A DNA stretch of 64,000 nucleotides from Choanephora cucurbitarum (Eukaryota > Mucoromycota > Mucoromycetes > Mucorales > Choanephoraceae): positions 62,001 through 126,000 of the forward strand of contig JAIWNI010000066.1 of assembly GCA_025331435.1 (NCBI GenBank), given 5' to 3'. Positions 32,222 to 42,865 of the stretch are shown here, piece by piece. The position numbers were made by a program, and so were the translations under genes. The notes beneath the pieces are model-generated. The model was not told the DNA's origin. It saw only the letters and a list, made by a program, of their open reading frames with translations, and ran no database searches. How positions within the stretch are numbered: the first letter of the stretch is position 1; each line of letters begins with the position of its first letter.

Positions 32222-34874
32222 ATGGAGACTTCGAATGAGACAACACCTTTATTGTCTCGTTCACATGAACCTTTGAGACATCAAAAGAATACGTCAAAAT
32301 TGATTTATGGTTATGTATTTGGTGTCTTGTTGATCTTTGTCACTTTCATCTATTCAATCCGTTCTACTCTCCCAACACCTCTTTCGGATATCGAAGCCAG
32401 CAAAGTCAATGGATTTCCCGGTGTCCATTGCTATAACGAATATCTCTCGCATTTCAACATGCCTCATTCAGCTAATCAGAAGGGAAACATTCAAATCAAG
32501 GATTGGATTGTCAAGTTAGCTCATGAACTCAAGGTGGAAGCGACCAGCCATGGTATTGAAATGGAAATTGTTGAGCAAGATCCTACTGACTTGATCACTA
32601 AACGTAACAAGTTTAGTACAGGTAAATCATCAGAGGCTGAATCTTTTTGATTTTTACTGACTAGGAGGGGGGGGGGATTACAGAGGAATATTGGTTAGTT
32701 GAATCGCGTAATGTGATCATCCGATTGGTGGGTACATCGAATGTCAAGAATGAATCGTTTCTTATCAATGCTCATTATGGTACGTTGCATTCAAGTCTAA
32801 GAGAACTGAACTGACGTTGGGCATATTAGATAGTGTATCTACAAGTCATGGAGTAACCGATAACGGAATGGGTACTGCAGTAGCACTTGAACTACTCCGT
32901 TACTTTGTACAACATCCTCCTAAAAACACTGTAATTTTCCTTTTTAATAATTTTGAAGAAGGCGGTTTGATCGGAGCAGATGCGTTTGCCCTTCACCCAT
33001 GGTTCTCTACCATTAAGCTGTTTGTCAATCTGGAGGGCACAGGCGCAGGTGGTCGAGCCCTCTTGTTCCGAAGCAACATCATGTCCGCTGTTGAGAGCTT
33101 GGCCTCAAATGCCTATTACCTTCATGGTTCCATGCTCGGTAACAGCCTGCTTCAGTCCAGACTTCTCCGAAGTGATACAGATTATACTACTTTCTCAAAG
33201 CACGGCGTGCCTGGCTTGGATATCTCGTTCTATTACCCTCGATCCCATTATCATACTCAACGAGATGATCTGGCTCATACTACACCTGAATCCCTACAAC
33301 ATATGGGGCAGATGGCTTTGGGTGCCGTGCTTGGCATTGATGAGACCAATGCGATTGTTGAACAGGCAGGCAAACCTGAGCCTTTTATCTATTACGATAT
33401 CTTGGGTCGGTTCATGCTTGTCTATAGTTTCTCTACCTGTCAACTTCTGAATCTGTTGGCACTTGTGGTCATTCCATTGGGATTCTTGGGTCTCTTTTGG
33501 ACTTCACGATCGCAAGAGGAAGACAGAAAGGCTATTTTGAAACAAAATGTGGTGTTGATAGGACAGAGCTTGATTGCGACCTTGGTTGCTGTTGTCTTGA
33601 TGGTCGTCTTTATCACTTTATCTTGTCTCTTGTTGTTATGGATCAATCCTTCAGTGACTTATGGCTCTACCTATTTTGTTGCTGTGTATCTCTTTGCTGC
33701 TTCCTTTTTATCACTTGTCTTGTCTCAATGGATCTTGTTGACCTATTCAAAGACCATGGCCCATCAGTTGACAACAGCACAGACAGGACTGTACGGTCTT
33801 ACTAGTTTCTGGTGGTTGTTGCTTTTGGTGGCTACCATCTTGACCTCTCAAGGATATGCCGCGAGTTATTTTGCCATCTACTTCTTTGTCAGCAGTGCCT
33901 TGGCCACTGGTGTGTTGACGAATACGATTGATTCAGAAGAGGAGGGTAGTCGTTACTGGTCTGTAGCCTTTTTGGTTCAAGTGGTGTTGCCTGTGACGCT
34001 CATGACTGAATTCTTGTTGTTGGTTGTGGATTCCTTGCGTCATACAACAGCAGATGGTACACCTGAATGGGCTATCTACGGATTACTGGCCACTCCTATT
34101 GTGATTGTAGTCCTTCATCTTCTTCCCTGGGTCTATGCTGCTGGTGATTTGCGCAGAACAACTTTCTTTGCCTCCCTTGTGTTTATGGTGATCATGGTGC
34201 TCTGTTTGCTCATCAGTCCATTTGATGGTCAGATTTCACCCAACCGTATTGTCTTTCGTCAAGAACACGATGTAGCCTCCAACATCTCTACCGTCACATT
34301 GATTACAGGCACCAGTTTTGGTTTGGCGGATAAGGCTAAAGAGATGTTGTCGTCTTCTGAGTACGATAGCATGGTCTGCGAACCTTATCTGACCTATCAG
34401 ACACGCTGTACTTATCAAACAGATCTGATCCCTCTTTATGCTCGCGATCCTCAAAAGGAAATCCAGGTTGCCTATGATTCTGTTGACTGTAACAAGAAGG
34501 TCTGCAGACTCAAGATCAAGACACAAGTACAACACAGTCTGTTGTGTCAACTTGAATTTACTCAGACTGACATTCAGGGATTAGAAGCCAAGCTGAATGG
34601 ACACTGGGTCAAACAGATAGGCAATCAAAGTATCCATGCACTTACGGTCTATTCAAAAGAACAAGCCAGTCAAGTCGCATGGGATCTTGTGTACGATGCA
34701 GACCAAGATCAAGTAGGTGAAGCGATCTTTAGTTGTATCTATGATGATTGGACAGAAAATGAATTACCTGCCTTTACGACCCTCAAGAACAATTTACCCC
34801 ATTATGCTCTTTTGACCATGACAGGTGGTGTTGGTCTCGCTAAAGTACATTATACGCCTATTTCACTTCAATAA
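32222..34874 (+). CDS. M28-family vacuolar membrane protease (Pff1/Fxna type)
   Basis: Exons 32222-32621, 32684-32779, 32830-34874; introns of 62 and 50 nt, 846 aa. One N-terminal membrane segment (about 25-45), then a lumenal zinc aminopeptidase domain with HYDSV (His and Asp ligands; Asp codon spans the second intron), NNFEEGGLIGA (catalytic and metal-binding Glu), NLEGTGAGG, and a distal YPRSHYHTQRDD (last His). Then a cluster of about eight hydrophobic spans at about residues 365-650 and a lumenal C-terminal beta-rich region. This is the layout of the fungal vacuolar membrane protease and animal ERMP1/Fxna. All metal ligands appear present. The first intron has a run of ten G between branch-point-like sequence and the acceptor. 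Stop codon lies 9 bp from that of the convergent bL19m gene. Confidence 0.9.
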
Positions 34875-34883
34875 AAAACCATT

Positions 34884-35456
34884 TTATTTCTTTGCCTTTT
34901 CTAATTGTTCTTGCTTCCATAAGGCTTGTAAAGGTTGGAAAGCCTTACCGGGTTGGTCTCTTAAATAATATAATTTTGATCTTCTAAACTTGGCTTCATT
35001 AGGGGTCTGCATCACCTTGATGCTCTTTAACAAGGGAGAGTAAAGAGAGTATCTCTGTTCAACACCGACACGCATCACAATATTACGCAGGGTGAAGTTG
35101 GTGTCGATGCCCTTGCGACGGATGGCAATACAGACACCCATAAAGGTGGATGATGTTGTTTCGTTGGGTCCGTTTAAAGTCTCGACAAGGACAACAGATC
35201 CAGGCTTGATGCCACTTGGATTCTTACGAGAAAAGAGTTCGGTACGTCCGTCGACATTGGCTTTTTCGATCTGTTGTTGTGTGATCTTTTCCATGACATT
35301 GACCTTGGGTGTCTTTATGGCCGCGGTGGCATATTGACCTTTTTTTTTGGAAGTTATGTTATTTCAATAGTATGCTGCTTTTCAATCTTACTTACATTGA
35401 GATACAATAGAGCTCTTCTTTGTGAATCGAGCAGTCAATGTCTTTAAAGCGTTCAT
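34884..35456 (-). CDS. Mitochondrial ribosomal protein bL19m
   Basis: Exons (minus) 35396-35456 and 34884-35338; intron of 57 nt, 171 aa. The first exon encodes a basic, hydroxylated leader (MNALKTLTARFTKKSSIVSQ) typical of a mitochondrial presequence. The body shows the bL19 features: GIKPGSVVLVETLNGP, FMGVCIAIRRKGIDTNFTLR, and EQRYSLYSPLLKSIKV, then KLYYLRD. It is a large-subunit protein at the subunit interface. The stop codon is part of an AATAAA on its own strand. Confidence 0.92.
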
Positions 35457-35538
35457 TATAAGATTTTTTGAAGAAAATAAAGAGTAGGGGGCTTTTTTTT
35501 CCCATTTTTTTTTTATTTTTTTAAAGCGGACTTTTTAT

Positions 35539-36698
35539 TTAGAAGCAATAATCACTTGGAAAATAGTCTTTTTCATTCTCTTGAACAAATCTAACCATCA
35601 AGTCAATTTATAGTCATCATGTCCAACTACTTCTTTTTTTTTTACCTGAGCAGTTCCTCTAAGCGCTCCTTTACTTCTACCATTGTATCAGCATCAATGT
35701 TGGTTGCACTCATCAGACTGGGCAACTCAACAAACAATCTGAGTAAATGTTCTGCTCCATACACACTACTAGGTTCTTTATCTCCACACATCTCTTCAAA
35801 CTGTTTTCTCTCTGATCGATATAACAAAGAAGTACCTATCATCTTATTGAAGTACAACAGAACACCTTGAATAAACTCCCCCAATGCTTCATCTTTTCTA
35901 GTGAGCATGTGAGATCATGTCAACTGTTGTTGTCCATTGCAGACTTACATTGGACACTGTGTTCTGAAATCCTCTAATATCTTGTCTACTGTGGCTTCTC
36001 TTGGTAAAGTCAAGACCTTTGACTGTCATCAGTACTCCAACCCCACATCTACCTTGCCTATCTTTTACCTGTCTATTCTTTGTGATATTCTCCCAATCGT
36101 CTACTAAAAGCCCTTTTAATGTGTCTGGTATAACCAATTGAAAGTGAGATCGTTTGTTGTCATCGTCCTTTTTTTTATGAGGGTAAGTAGAGCTTTCTTT
36201 CAATAGCTGATCCTTCCTTACCAGTCTTATCTTGTCTATGCTTGAGTCACGATATCTCTTTCTGCTTCTTGGTTCTGTTGTGTTTTCAGGTGTCTGACTG
36301 GCACTGACAGATGCACGCGATGACTTTCGTTTCAGGCTGGATTCTTTCAGTTGCTTTTGTTTCTGTAGGTTGGTGTCTGTGTATTTGAGCACTCTATCTT
36401 CTGTCACCCACTCATCCCACCTTCAATTTCACTCCATGATATGAGTCATGATAGTCAGCACACAAAAAAAAAGGTACTTACGTTTGCTTCCAGCCTTTAT
36501 AATGGACAAAATATTGATTTTCATCTTGTTCCTCTTGGTCCTCTTTCCTTTTTAATATCTTTTCTAGAGTGTTATACATTCTATTTCTCTTTCTTTCTTT
36601 TTCACTGTATCTACCTTGGCTTCATATACAAATGGACCATGATAACAAAGAACGCGTTCGTCTTTTTCGAAATTAAACTTGTTTTCTTCTTTTACCAT
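35539..36698 (-). CDS. Eaf3/MRG15 chromodomain-MRG protein
   Basis: Six exons (minus): 36615-36698, 36482-36558, 36069-36420, 35949-36022, 35646-35897, 35539-35590; introns of 56, 61, 46, 51 and 55 nt; 296 aa. The chromo barrel spans exons 1-3 (ERVLCYHGPFVYEAK, QYFVHYKGWKQT, WDEWVTEDRVLKY). A basic Ser/Arg/Lys linker follows. The MRG domain starts at about 120 (LVDDWENITKNRQ, LPREATVDKILEDF, LGEFIQGVLLYFNKMIGTSLLY, VYGAEHLLRLFVELP) and ends with FVQENEKDYFPSDY in the last exon. This family reads H3K36 methylation in the NuA4 acetyltransferase and Rpd3S deacetylase complexes. Splices chosen to keep frame and family motifs; each has GT..AG. Confidence 0.9.
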
Positions 36699-36796
36699 AA
36701 TGATTTCAAAAAAAAAGAAAAAGATTCTTTCTTTTTGGCAGTGTGACTTATTTTGAAATTGCATAAATTGAATGACTAAGAAAGGTCGCATTTCTT

Positions 36797-37009
36797 GTAT
36801 TGTATTTTTCAGCAAATAAGAGGTCAATTAAGAGAAAGTCCAAGAAAAATGAAGAGAGAAGAAAAAATGGCAAAAAATTACTTATACTTAGATTCTTTGA
36901 AAAGTGTTTAGCCCTGGAGAAAAACTTATGAGATCTAAGTATAAGTAATTTTTTTGCCATCTTTTTCTTCTCTCTTAATTGACCTCTTATTTGCTGAAAA
37001 ATACAATAC
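36797..37009. repeat. Long imperfect inverted repeat (hairpin), possible MITE
   Basis: The left arm 36797-36894 and right arm 36932-37009 are reverse complements along about 78 bp (ends GTATTGTATTTTTCAGC / its complement), apart from a 22-nt insertion in the left arm at about 36835-36856 and small A-run differences. The loop is about 37-43 nt. No clear target-site duplication. It lies between the divergently transcribed Eaf3 and dienoyl-CoA reductase genes. It may be a miniature inverted-repeat element or a source of double-stranded RNA. Confidence 0.85.
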
Positions 37010-37401
37010 CTAACTAACATGTTTAAAAAAAATGTGAAGTCACTTTCAAGCTGTAGATGAATAAAGTAATTTGATAGGCTTATAGATTTTATGTCAAATC
37101 ATCGAAATTCCCATGCATAAGAGAAAATAACGATGACTAATGAATTTTAGTTTAGCCAGTTAAATTTAGAAAATAAAAGCGTATATGCTATTTGTTAACA
37201 GACGTACTCTACCAATCACCAGTTTTCTAAAAAAAAAAAAACAACACTTCATTCAGACTAGATTGGGCTTTGCATGATTGAAAGAGAGGAAGAACTTATG
37301 TCAAAATGCTACGTGACACAATATGATTTTGTATATAAAACCATTTAAATTATTTCTGGTGTTTATTTTCTTTCTTGCTTCTTTTAAAAAAAAAAATAAA
37401 G

Positions 37402-38705
37402 ATGGCTGCTGTAGAGACAACTCAGATATTCAAAGACAACTTGTTCCAAGGCAAAGTACTGTTATGTTCTGGAGGTGGCAGTGGTATTTGTCGTGGTATG
37501 ACAGAAGCCATGCTCAAACATGGTGCTAAAGCAGTTATTTTCTCAAGAAGGTAAGATGAATTAGGCTATTCATACAAAAGTATCCTCTCACTAAAACCTC
37601 TTGTACAGTAAAGACAAGTTGGAAAAGGCTGCTAAAGAGATGAGCGAAAAGACAGGTGGTGAAGTATTGTAAGTATAGAAACATAATAGTGCAACAAGAT
37701 ACTGACGGATGATACAAAGTGCTGTTGCAGGTGATGTGCGTAACCCCAAAGATGCTGAACATGTTGTGAAGGCTACCATTGAGAAATTCGGTCGTCTTGA
37801 CTTCTTGATCAATGGTGCTGCAGGCAACTTTTTAGCTCCCTTTAAGAACCTGTCTTACAATGCTTTCCGTACTGTCATTGAGATTGATTTGTTGGGAACT
37901 TTCAATCTCACTAAGGCTGCTGTTGAACATCTCAAGCAATCCAAGGGTGCTATTATCAATGTATCAGCCACTCTTTATTATACTGGTACACCTTTCCAAC
38001 AACATGCTGGTTCTGCTAAGGCTGCTATTGATGTACGTTATTCTGTTGTTCATTTTTTGAATAGGGATTGATTGTATGAATCTTTAGGCACTGACAAAGC
38101 ATTGGGCAGTTGAATTAGGTCCTTTTGGAGTTCGTAAGTGAATGAAATGACATGATGATATGGAAGTAACTAACAGAAATCTAATTTTGATTAGGTGTAA
38201 ATGGTAATTGAAGGAATATAGAAAAAAAAAAACAGATCAAATGAACTAAACTGAATATATATATTTTATTTTATATACACAGGCATTGCTCCTGGTCCTA
38301 TTGTAAGTCTCTCTGTAACATAACTAGGATAAATAAGTATGGGTTTAATTTACCCTCTTTTTTTTTTTAGGCATCTACTGTTGGTATGGATAGATTAGGT
38401 CCTGTATTTGATCTTGCTGCAGTCCCTTTACAGGTAAAAATAAGTCTATCTATGAAAACAATGGATACTGAACGATTGAATTTAAAGCGTATGGGTGAAG
38501 TACAAGACATTGCTCAGTCCACTGTCTTTCTCTTCTCTCAAGGCGCTACCTATATTACTGGTGTGACATTGGTGGTTGATGGTAAGTGTATTCAGAAGGT
38601 TATCTAGATGAAAACTAAACAATTCAAAAAGGTGGTTCTTGGTTAAACCCTTCTATTCCCAACTATCCTGATATGGTCATCAATCCCCCTCAATCTAGAC
38701 TTTAA
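37402..38705 (+). CDS. Peroxisomal 2,4-dienoyl-CoA reductase (DECR2/Sps19 type)
   Basis: Short-chain dehydrogenase/reductase needed for beta-oxidation of unsaturated fatty acids. Nine exons: 37402-37550, 37609-37668, 37720-38032, 38088-38133, 38195-38203, 38283-38302, 38371-38433, 38488-38581, 38632-38705; 275 aa. Motifs: NADPH loop CSGGGSGICRG, INGAAGNFLAP, the active-site stretch NVSATLYYTG..HAGSAKAAIDALTKHWAVE, VRVNGIAPGPI, and GVTLVVDGGSWL. Exons 5 and 6 are only 9 and 20 nt, yet are needed to encode the invariant VRVNGIAPGPI. The protein ends SRL, a variant PTS1 peroxisomal signal. The 54-nt intron 38434-38487 has no stop and is a multiple of three; removing it gives the family spacing (PLQ|RMGEVQDIAQ), keeping it gives a 293-aa form. 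Confidence 0.9.
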
Positions 38706-38711
38706 TAAAAG

Positions 38712-41623
38712 CTACATTTGTTCTTTAATGAAATGAAGCCATTCAAAATAACTGATGCTTGAGAAATCAATGGTTTTCTTGGATAAACCATCTGTTAACT
38801 GATGTCGGTTTTCAATCAAGTGCATCATAAACAAATGACAGAGCAATGGATCGCCATCTTCTTTGATTATATACAGTGAAGGATAAAAGTTGCTGTGTCT
38901 TTGGTCTGTACGGACACTCTCGACAATACGACGTACTCTTTCAGAAAATGGATTGTTGAGTATGGGTAAAGATGTCAACTAGAGAACTATCATCAGTTAT
39001 CATCTATTGTACAAGACAACTTCATACCTGTCCTGACATAACATGGTTTATGCTAGATAGACCCAATAGATCAATACACAGTTGTGGAACAGCTTCTCTG
39101 CCGATCCAAAGAAAGATACGCTGACCATTCTCAAGTAGATAACAACCATGATGATCTAATCGTTCACTGGATAGATTCAGGCGTGGTGGCATGACTGTTT
39201 GATGGTTGGTATCCAATGTACCTGCCTATTTATCAAATCAATCTCAATCACACGCCTTGTGTTGACATGACTTACTTGAATAGGCATATTATGAAGTGAA
39301 TAAAAGGAAGGATATACATAACGAAGCCATAAACGATAAGGAAGGGTCCATAAGAGAATACCAGATTGATTTGACATGTTCGCTGGCACGATACCTGTGA
39401 AATTAAATGCTTCCTAAAAAAAAAAAGAAAGTTTAATACATAAGCATCATTAGCATAGTTTCTACTGACCGTCTTGAGGATAGCAAGTATCATGGCGGGT
39501 AACAGGTTAAGTGAACGACATACATTCAGTTGCATACTCTTTTGAGGAAGTAGACCAATCACTTCTTTACTATAACTTCTACAGATATCCACTGTGCGTC
39601 GTGTCAGATAATCTTTGCCATCTTTTATTTTGCGTGTCGATGCTCTTTCAAGTGCTGATATGATGTGAATATCAGAACATATTCAATTTAAAGAAGGGAC
39701 ATACCTTGATAAGCTAAAGAACGCGCTATACTGAATTGATCAGCAGAATAAAACAATTCGGTTACATACTTGGTCACTGGTAAACAGGTTGTCATGACAC
39801 GAATGATACGTTCACCTTCACTTGTGGTAAGTAACATACAGGTCTGAATGGACACAAACTCCTCTTGAATGTCTCTGTCAATCATCAAATCCATACAAAA
39901 ACTTCCATCTCGAGAGACATTGGGTAGCACCAGGATATCAGGTTCTTGAAAGGAAAAGTTACCATAATAAGCAGAACAGACCAAGCCAGGTGAGCATCGT
40001 GTACGAACAATGGCCTCTAAACCTATCTGTTCTTTCATTAGCTTTTCAATCTCTTGCTTAAATTTCTCTCGGTCACATGGATTCTTTGCATTGAAGCCAG
40101 GATAATAATGTGTTTGACCACCTGTGTATTTTGGCAGGACATCTTAAAGGTAACATCAGTCTCTCTCTCTCTTTTTTTCCTTATTGCAATCTAACATAAC
40201 GTACTTAGTGTAGCCACATCAATATCTTGACTGCCAAAGACAAACATATCCACACAAACATGCGATCGTACACATTCCTCTGAAAATGCTTTATAGAATT
40301 CATTTGCTGGATTTAAGAGAGTACTGTCTGATGTTGTATTCTGTCTATGTGTTCGTGAGGGCAAGAGTGCTCCATTACCATAATTAGGTGAAATCGCTTG
40401 AAGACAGATGATCTTTCCACCTGTAGATGACTACAACACATTAGTTTTTTATTTTTTAATTTTATGAGTGTATCCTTACTAATAATTGACGAGCAGCAAG
40501 TAAGGCAGATCCAAGACAGTTTCGATTGTCAATCGATAGACTCTTCCTAAACATCATTTGAAGTCTATTTAACAAATCCAACACAATCAATCTTGACTCA
40601 TTCAGATTGACAATCAAATCAGAAGAAGATCGAGGCAAGAAGATATCGTCCATATCAGATACCATCAACAGTTCAGGCTCTTTGTTGGCAAAACTATAGA
40701 ATCCAATGGCATCACTTGCTGTCACAAATCCAATACGTGTCCTTCCATCCTTATTGGGTATCTCATCCAGTGTCGACATAAGGGCCTCTGAAAGTACTTC
40801 AATTAACCCTGTCTGAACAGCCATGGCACTGGTATCTATCACGATAATGTAAGTGGGTGGTTGGGGTGGTCTTGACATGAATTCAGATGTAGCCATATAA
40901 TCCACACAGCCATAATTCAATTCAGCCCTATCCCATCGATTCATTTTTTGTTGTGTAAGATGATTCCAATCATAAGCAGGTGGTACTAATGATAAGATGA
41001 GTCTTTTTTTGTATATCTATTTCCTTAGTCCATACCATCATTATCATCTAAACCACATAGATTACATTGCCATTTAAGACCACCTTCAATGAATCTGGAG
41101 AATGGATTGATGAATGATCTACAGTCTCTACAGCGATTGATCAGTCCATCTTCAATGTAAGGTACATGCACAGGAAGTTGTCTTGGATAAGGCTCAATAA
41201 GAACAGACAAAGGTAATTTAGATCGCTTTAGGAGATGATGAGATGAAGGTATGGCTGATAAAGTACATCTCTGGAATCCTGGGTGGCATTGGGATTGATC
41301 TGACACAGTCATGGCAGCCTATACCCTAAAATGAATACAATGTCTATTTCTATTGTATATACTTACAGTAACACAAGGTGAATGAAGATCGTCGATCATC
41401 GGTGCACTGCCTAACAGAGCCACATCAAGACGCCTACTGAATTTATCAACATCAAGTTTACTCTCAGTGATTGACAGAGAAGGTTGAACAAAGCATGATT
41501 CTTGGTGATGTGCTCTTTCCATAGTGGGATATAACCTTTTGCTTTTCTTAATTAAATAGGCAGTGGCTAAAGTACATGTCAATTATCAAGGAACAATCAC
41601 TACTGTAGATGTTACAAACCCAT
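38712..41623 (-). CDS. COPII coat subunit Sec24
   Basis: Cargo-binding COPII subunit at ER exit sites. Exons (minus): 41620-41623, 41367-41566, 41036-41318, 40480-40985, 40205-40430, 39705-40142, 39470-39654, 39276-39413, 39028-39225, 38712-38978; every junction GT..AG with frame kept; 814 aa. Zinc finger CRDCRSFINPF..WQCNLCG; trunk start NRWDRAELNYGCVDYMA and PPTYIIVIDTS; YTGGQTHYYPGF; beta-sandwich and helical parts; gelsolin-like segment (RIFLWIGREAVPQL); C-terminus ISYFEWLHFIKEQM. It is shorter than yeast Sec24 (926 aa) because the usual Pro/Gln-rich N-terminus is missing. The four-base first exon (ATGG with a GTTTGT donor) is uncertain; otherwise translation could begin at the ATG at 41582. 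Confidence 0.9.
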
Positions 41624-41743
41624 TTTTTTTTAAAAAAATAGGAAAAGATTTAAAAAAATAAAGTAGAGAAATGACTTTTATTTTGAAATGAATTTTAATT
41701 CTTACTGCATACCAAGATGATTGACAACAAGAAATGCAAAGAG

Positions 41744-42750
41744 TTATTCAGTAGCCATCATATACTTGATGTTAGCAATGGCAGCAGCAGGCTGAAGACC
41801 CTTTGGACAGGTCTTTGAACAGTTCATGATGGTATGACAACGGTAAAGAGACATCTTGTTCTGAAGCTTTTCACGACGTTCAATGCCAAAGTGATCGCGA
41901 GAATCAATCATCCAACGATAGGCTTGCATCAGAACAGCAGGGCCTAGGTATTCTTCTTGGTTCCACCAGTAAGAAGGACAAGAGGTAGAACAACAGGCAC
42001 ACAAGATACATTCATACAGACCATCCAGCTTCTTTCTGTCTTCAATCGATTGATAGTTTTCTTTACCCTCTTCAGGGAATGTCTTTTGTTTCAAATAAGG
42101 CTCAATGCTCTTGTATTGTTTATAAAAGAGTGTCAAATCAGGTACTAAATCCTTGACAATGTTCACTAAATAAGATCGTTTAGTAGGCTAAATTCCCCTC
42201 TTTTTTAAGTCTACTTACTATGAGGCAAAGGATAGATCTTGATGGGCTTACTGATATCTTTATCAATCTTGGAGATACAGGCTAGTGTGTTACCACCACC
42301 AATGTTCATGGCACACGATCCACAGATACCCTCACGGCATGAACGACGGAATGTCAATGTTGAATCCTGCTCACTCTTGATTTTGATGAGTGCATCCAAG
42401 ACCATAGGGCCACAGTTGTTGAGATCGATTTGATAAGACTTCAAGACAGGCTTTTCTGTTGGTTTATCAGGATTCTATAGGGGTGTGTTAGAACAGCAAG
42501 AGGTATAGGATAGTATCTTTACCCATCGATAGATCTCAAATGTCTTGATCATCGGCTTCTTTCCCAAATCAGGCTTGTATTCTTCTGGTGTAGATGATTC
42601 TGAAGGTGGGTGGGTAAAGGTTTCCAATGAACGTAAAAAGGGCTAAAAAGATAAAGTTAGTTTGTTTTGTTTTGTTTAAACTAAATCATTTACCATAGAA
42701 CCCATACGATGATTGCGTAGTAATGCGTTTTTGACGAGTGTTAATGCCAT
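41744..42750 (-). CDS. Succinate dehydrogenase iron-sulfur subunit (SdhB)
   Basis: Complex II subunit that passes electrons from the flavoprotein to ubiquinone at the inner mitochondrial membrane. Exons (minus) 42694-42750, 42523-42642, 42219-42474, 41744-42165; introns of 51, 48 and 53 nt; 284 aa. The N-terminus ([18 protein letters not shown]) is a basic amphipathic presequence. The [2Fe-2S] site is [19 protein letters not shown]; the [4Fe-4S] and [3Fe-4S] ligands are [16 protein letters not shown] and [14 protein letters not shown]. Standard length, no defects. Confidence 0.96.
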
Positions 42751-42865
42751 ATAAAAGAGTAGGGAGTGTAAGAAAAGAAAGAAAGAAAGAAAAAGAGAAA
42801 AACAAAGAAACAATTTATGCTGTGATAGTTTCGTAATGCAAGACAAAGTCGGGTAAATGATTTGT

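Noticed and set aside
34236..34550. 104-codon minus frame
   Set aside because: Antisense to the M28 protease, no motif.
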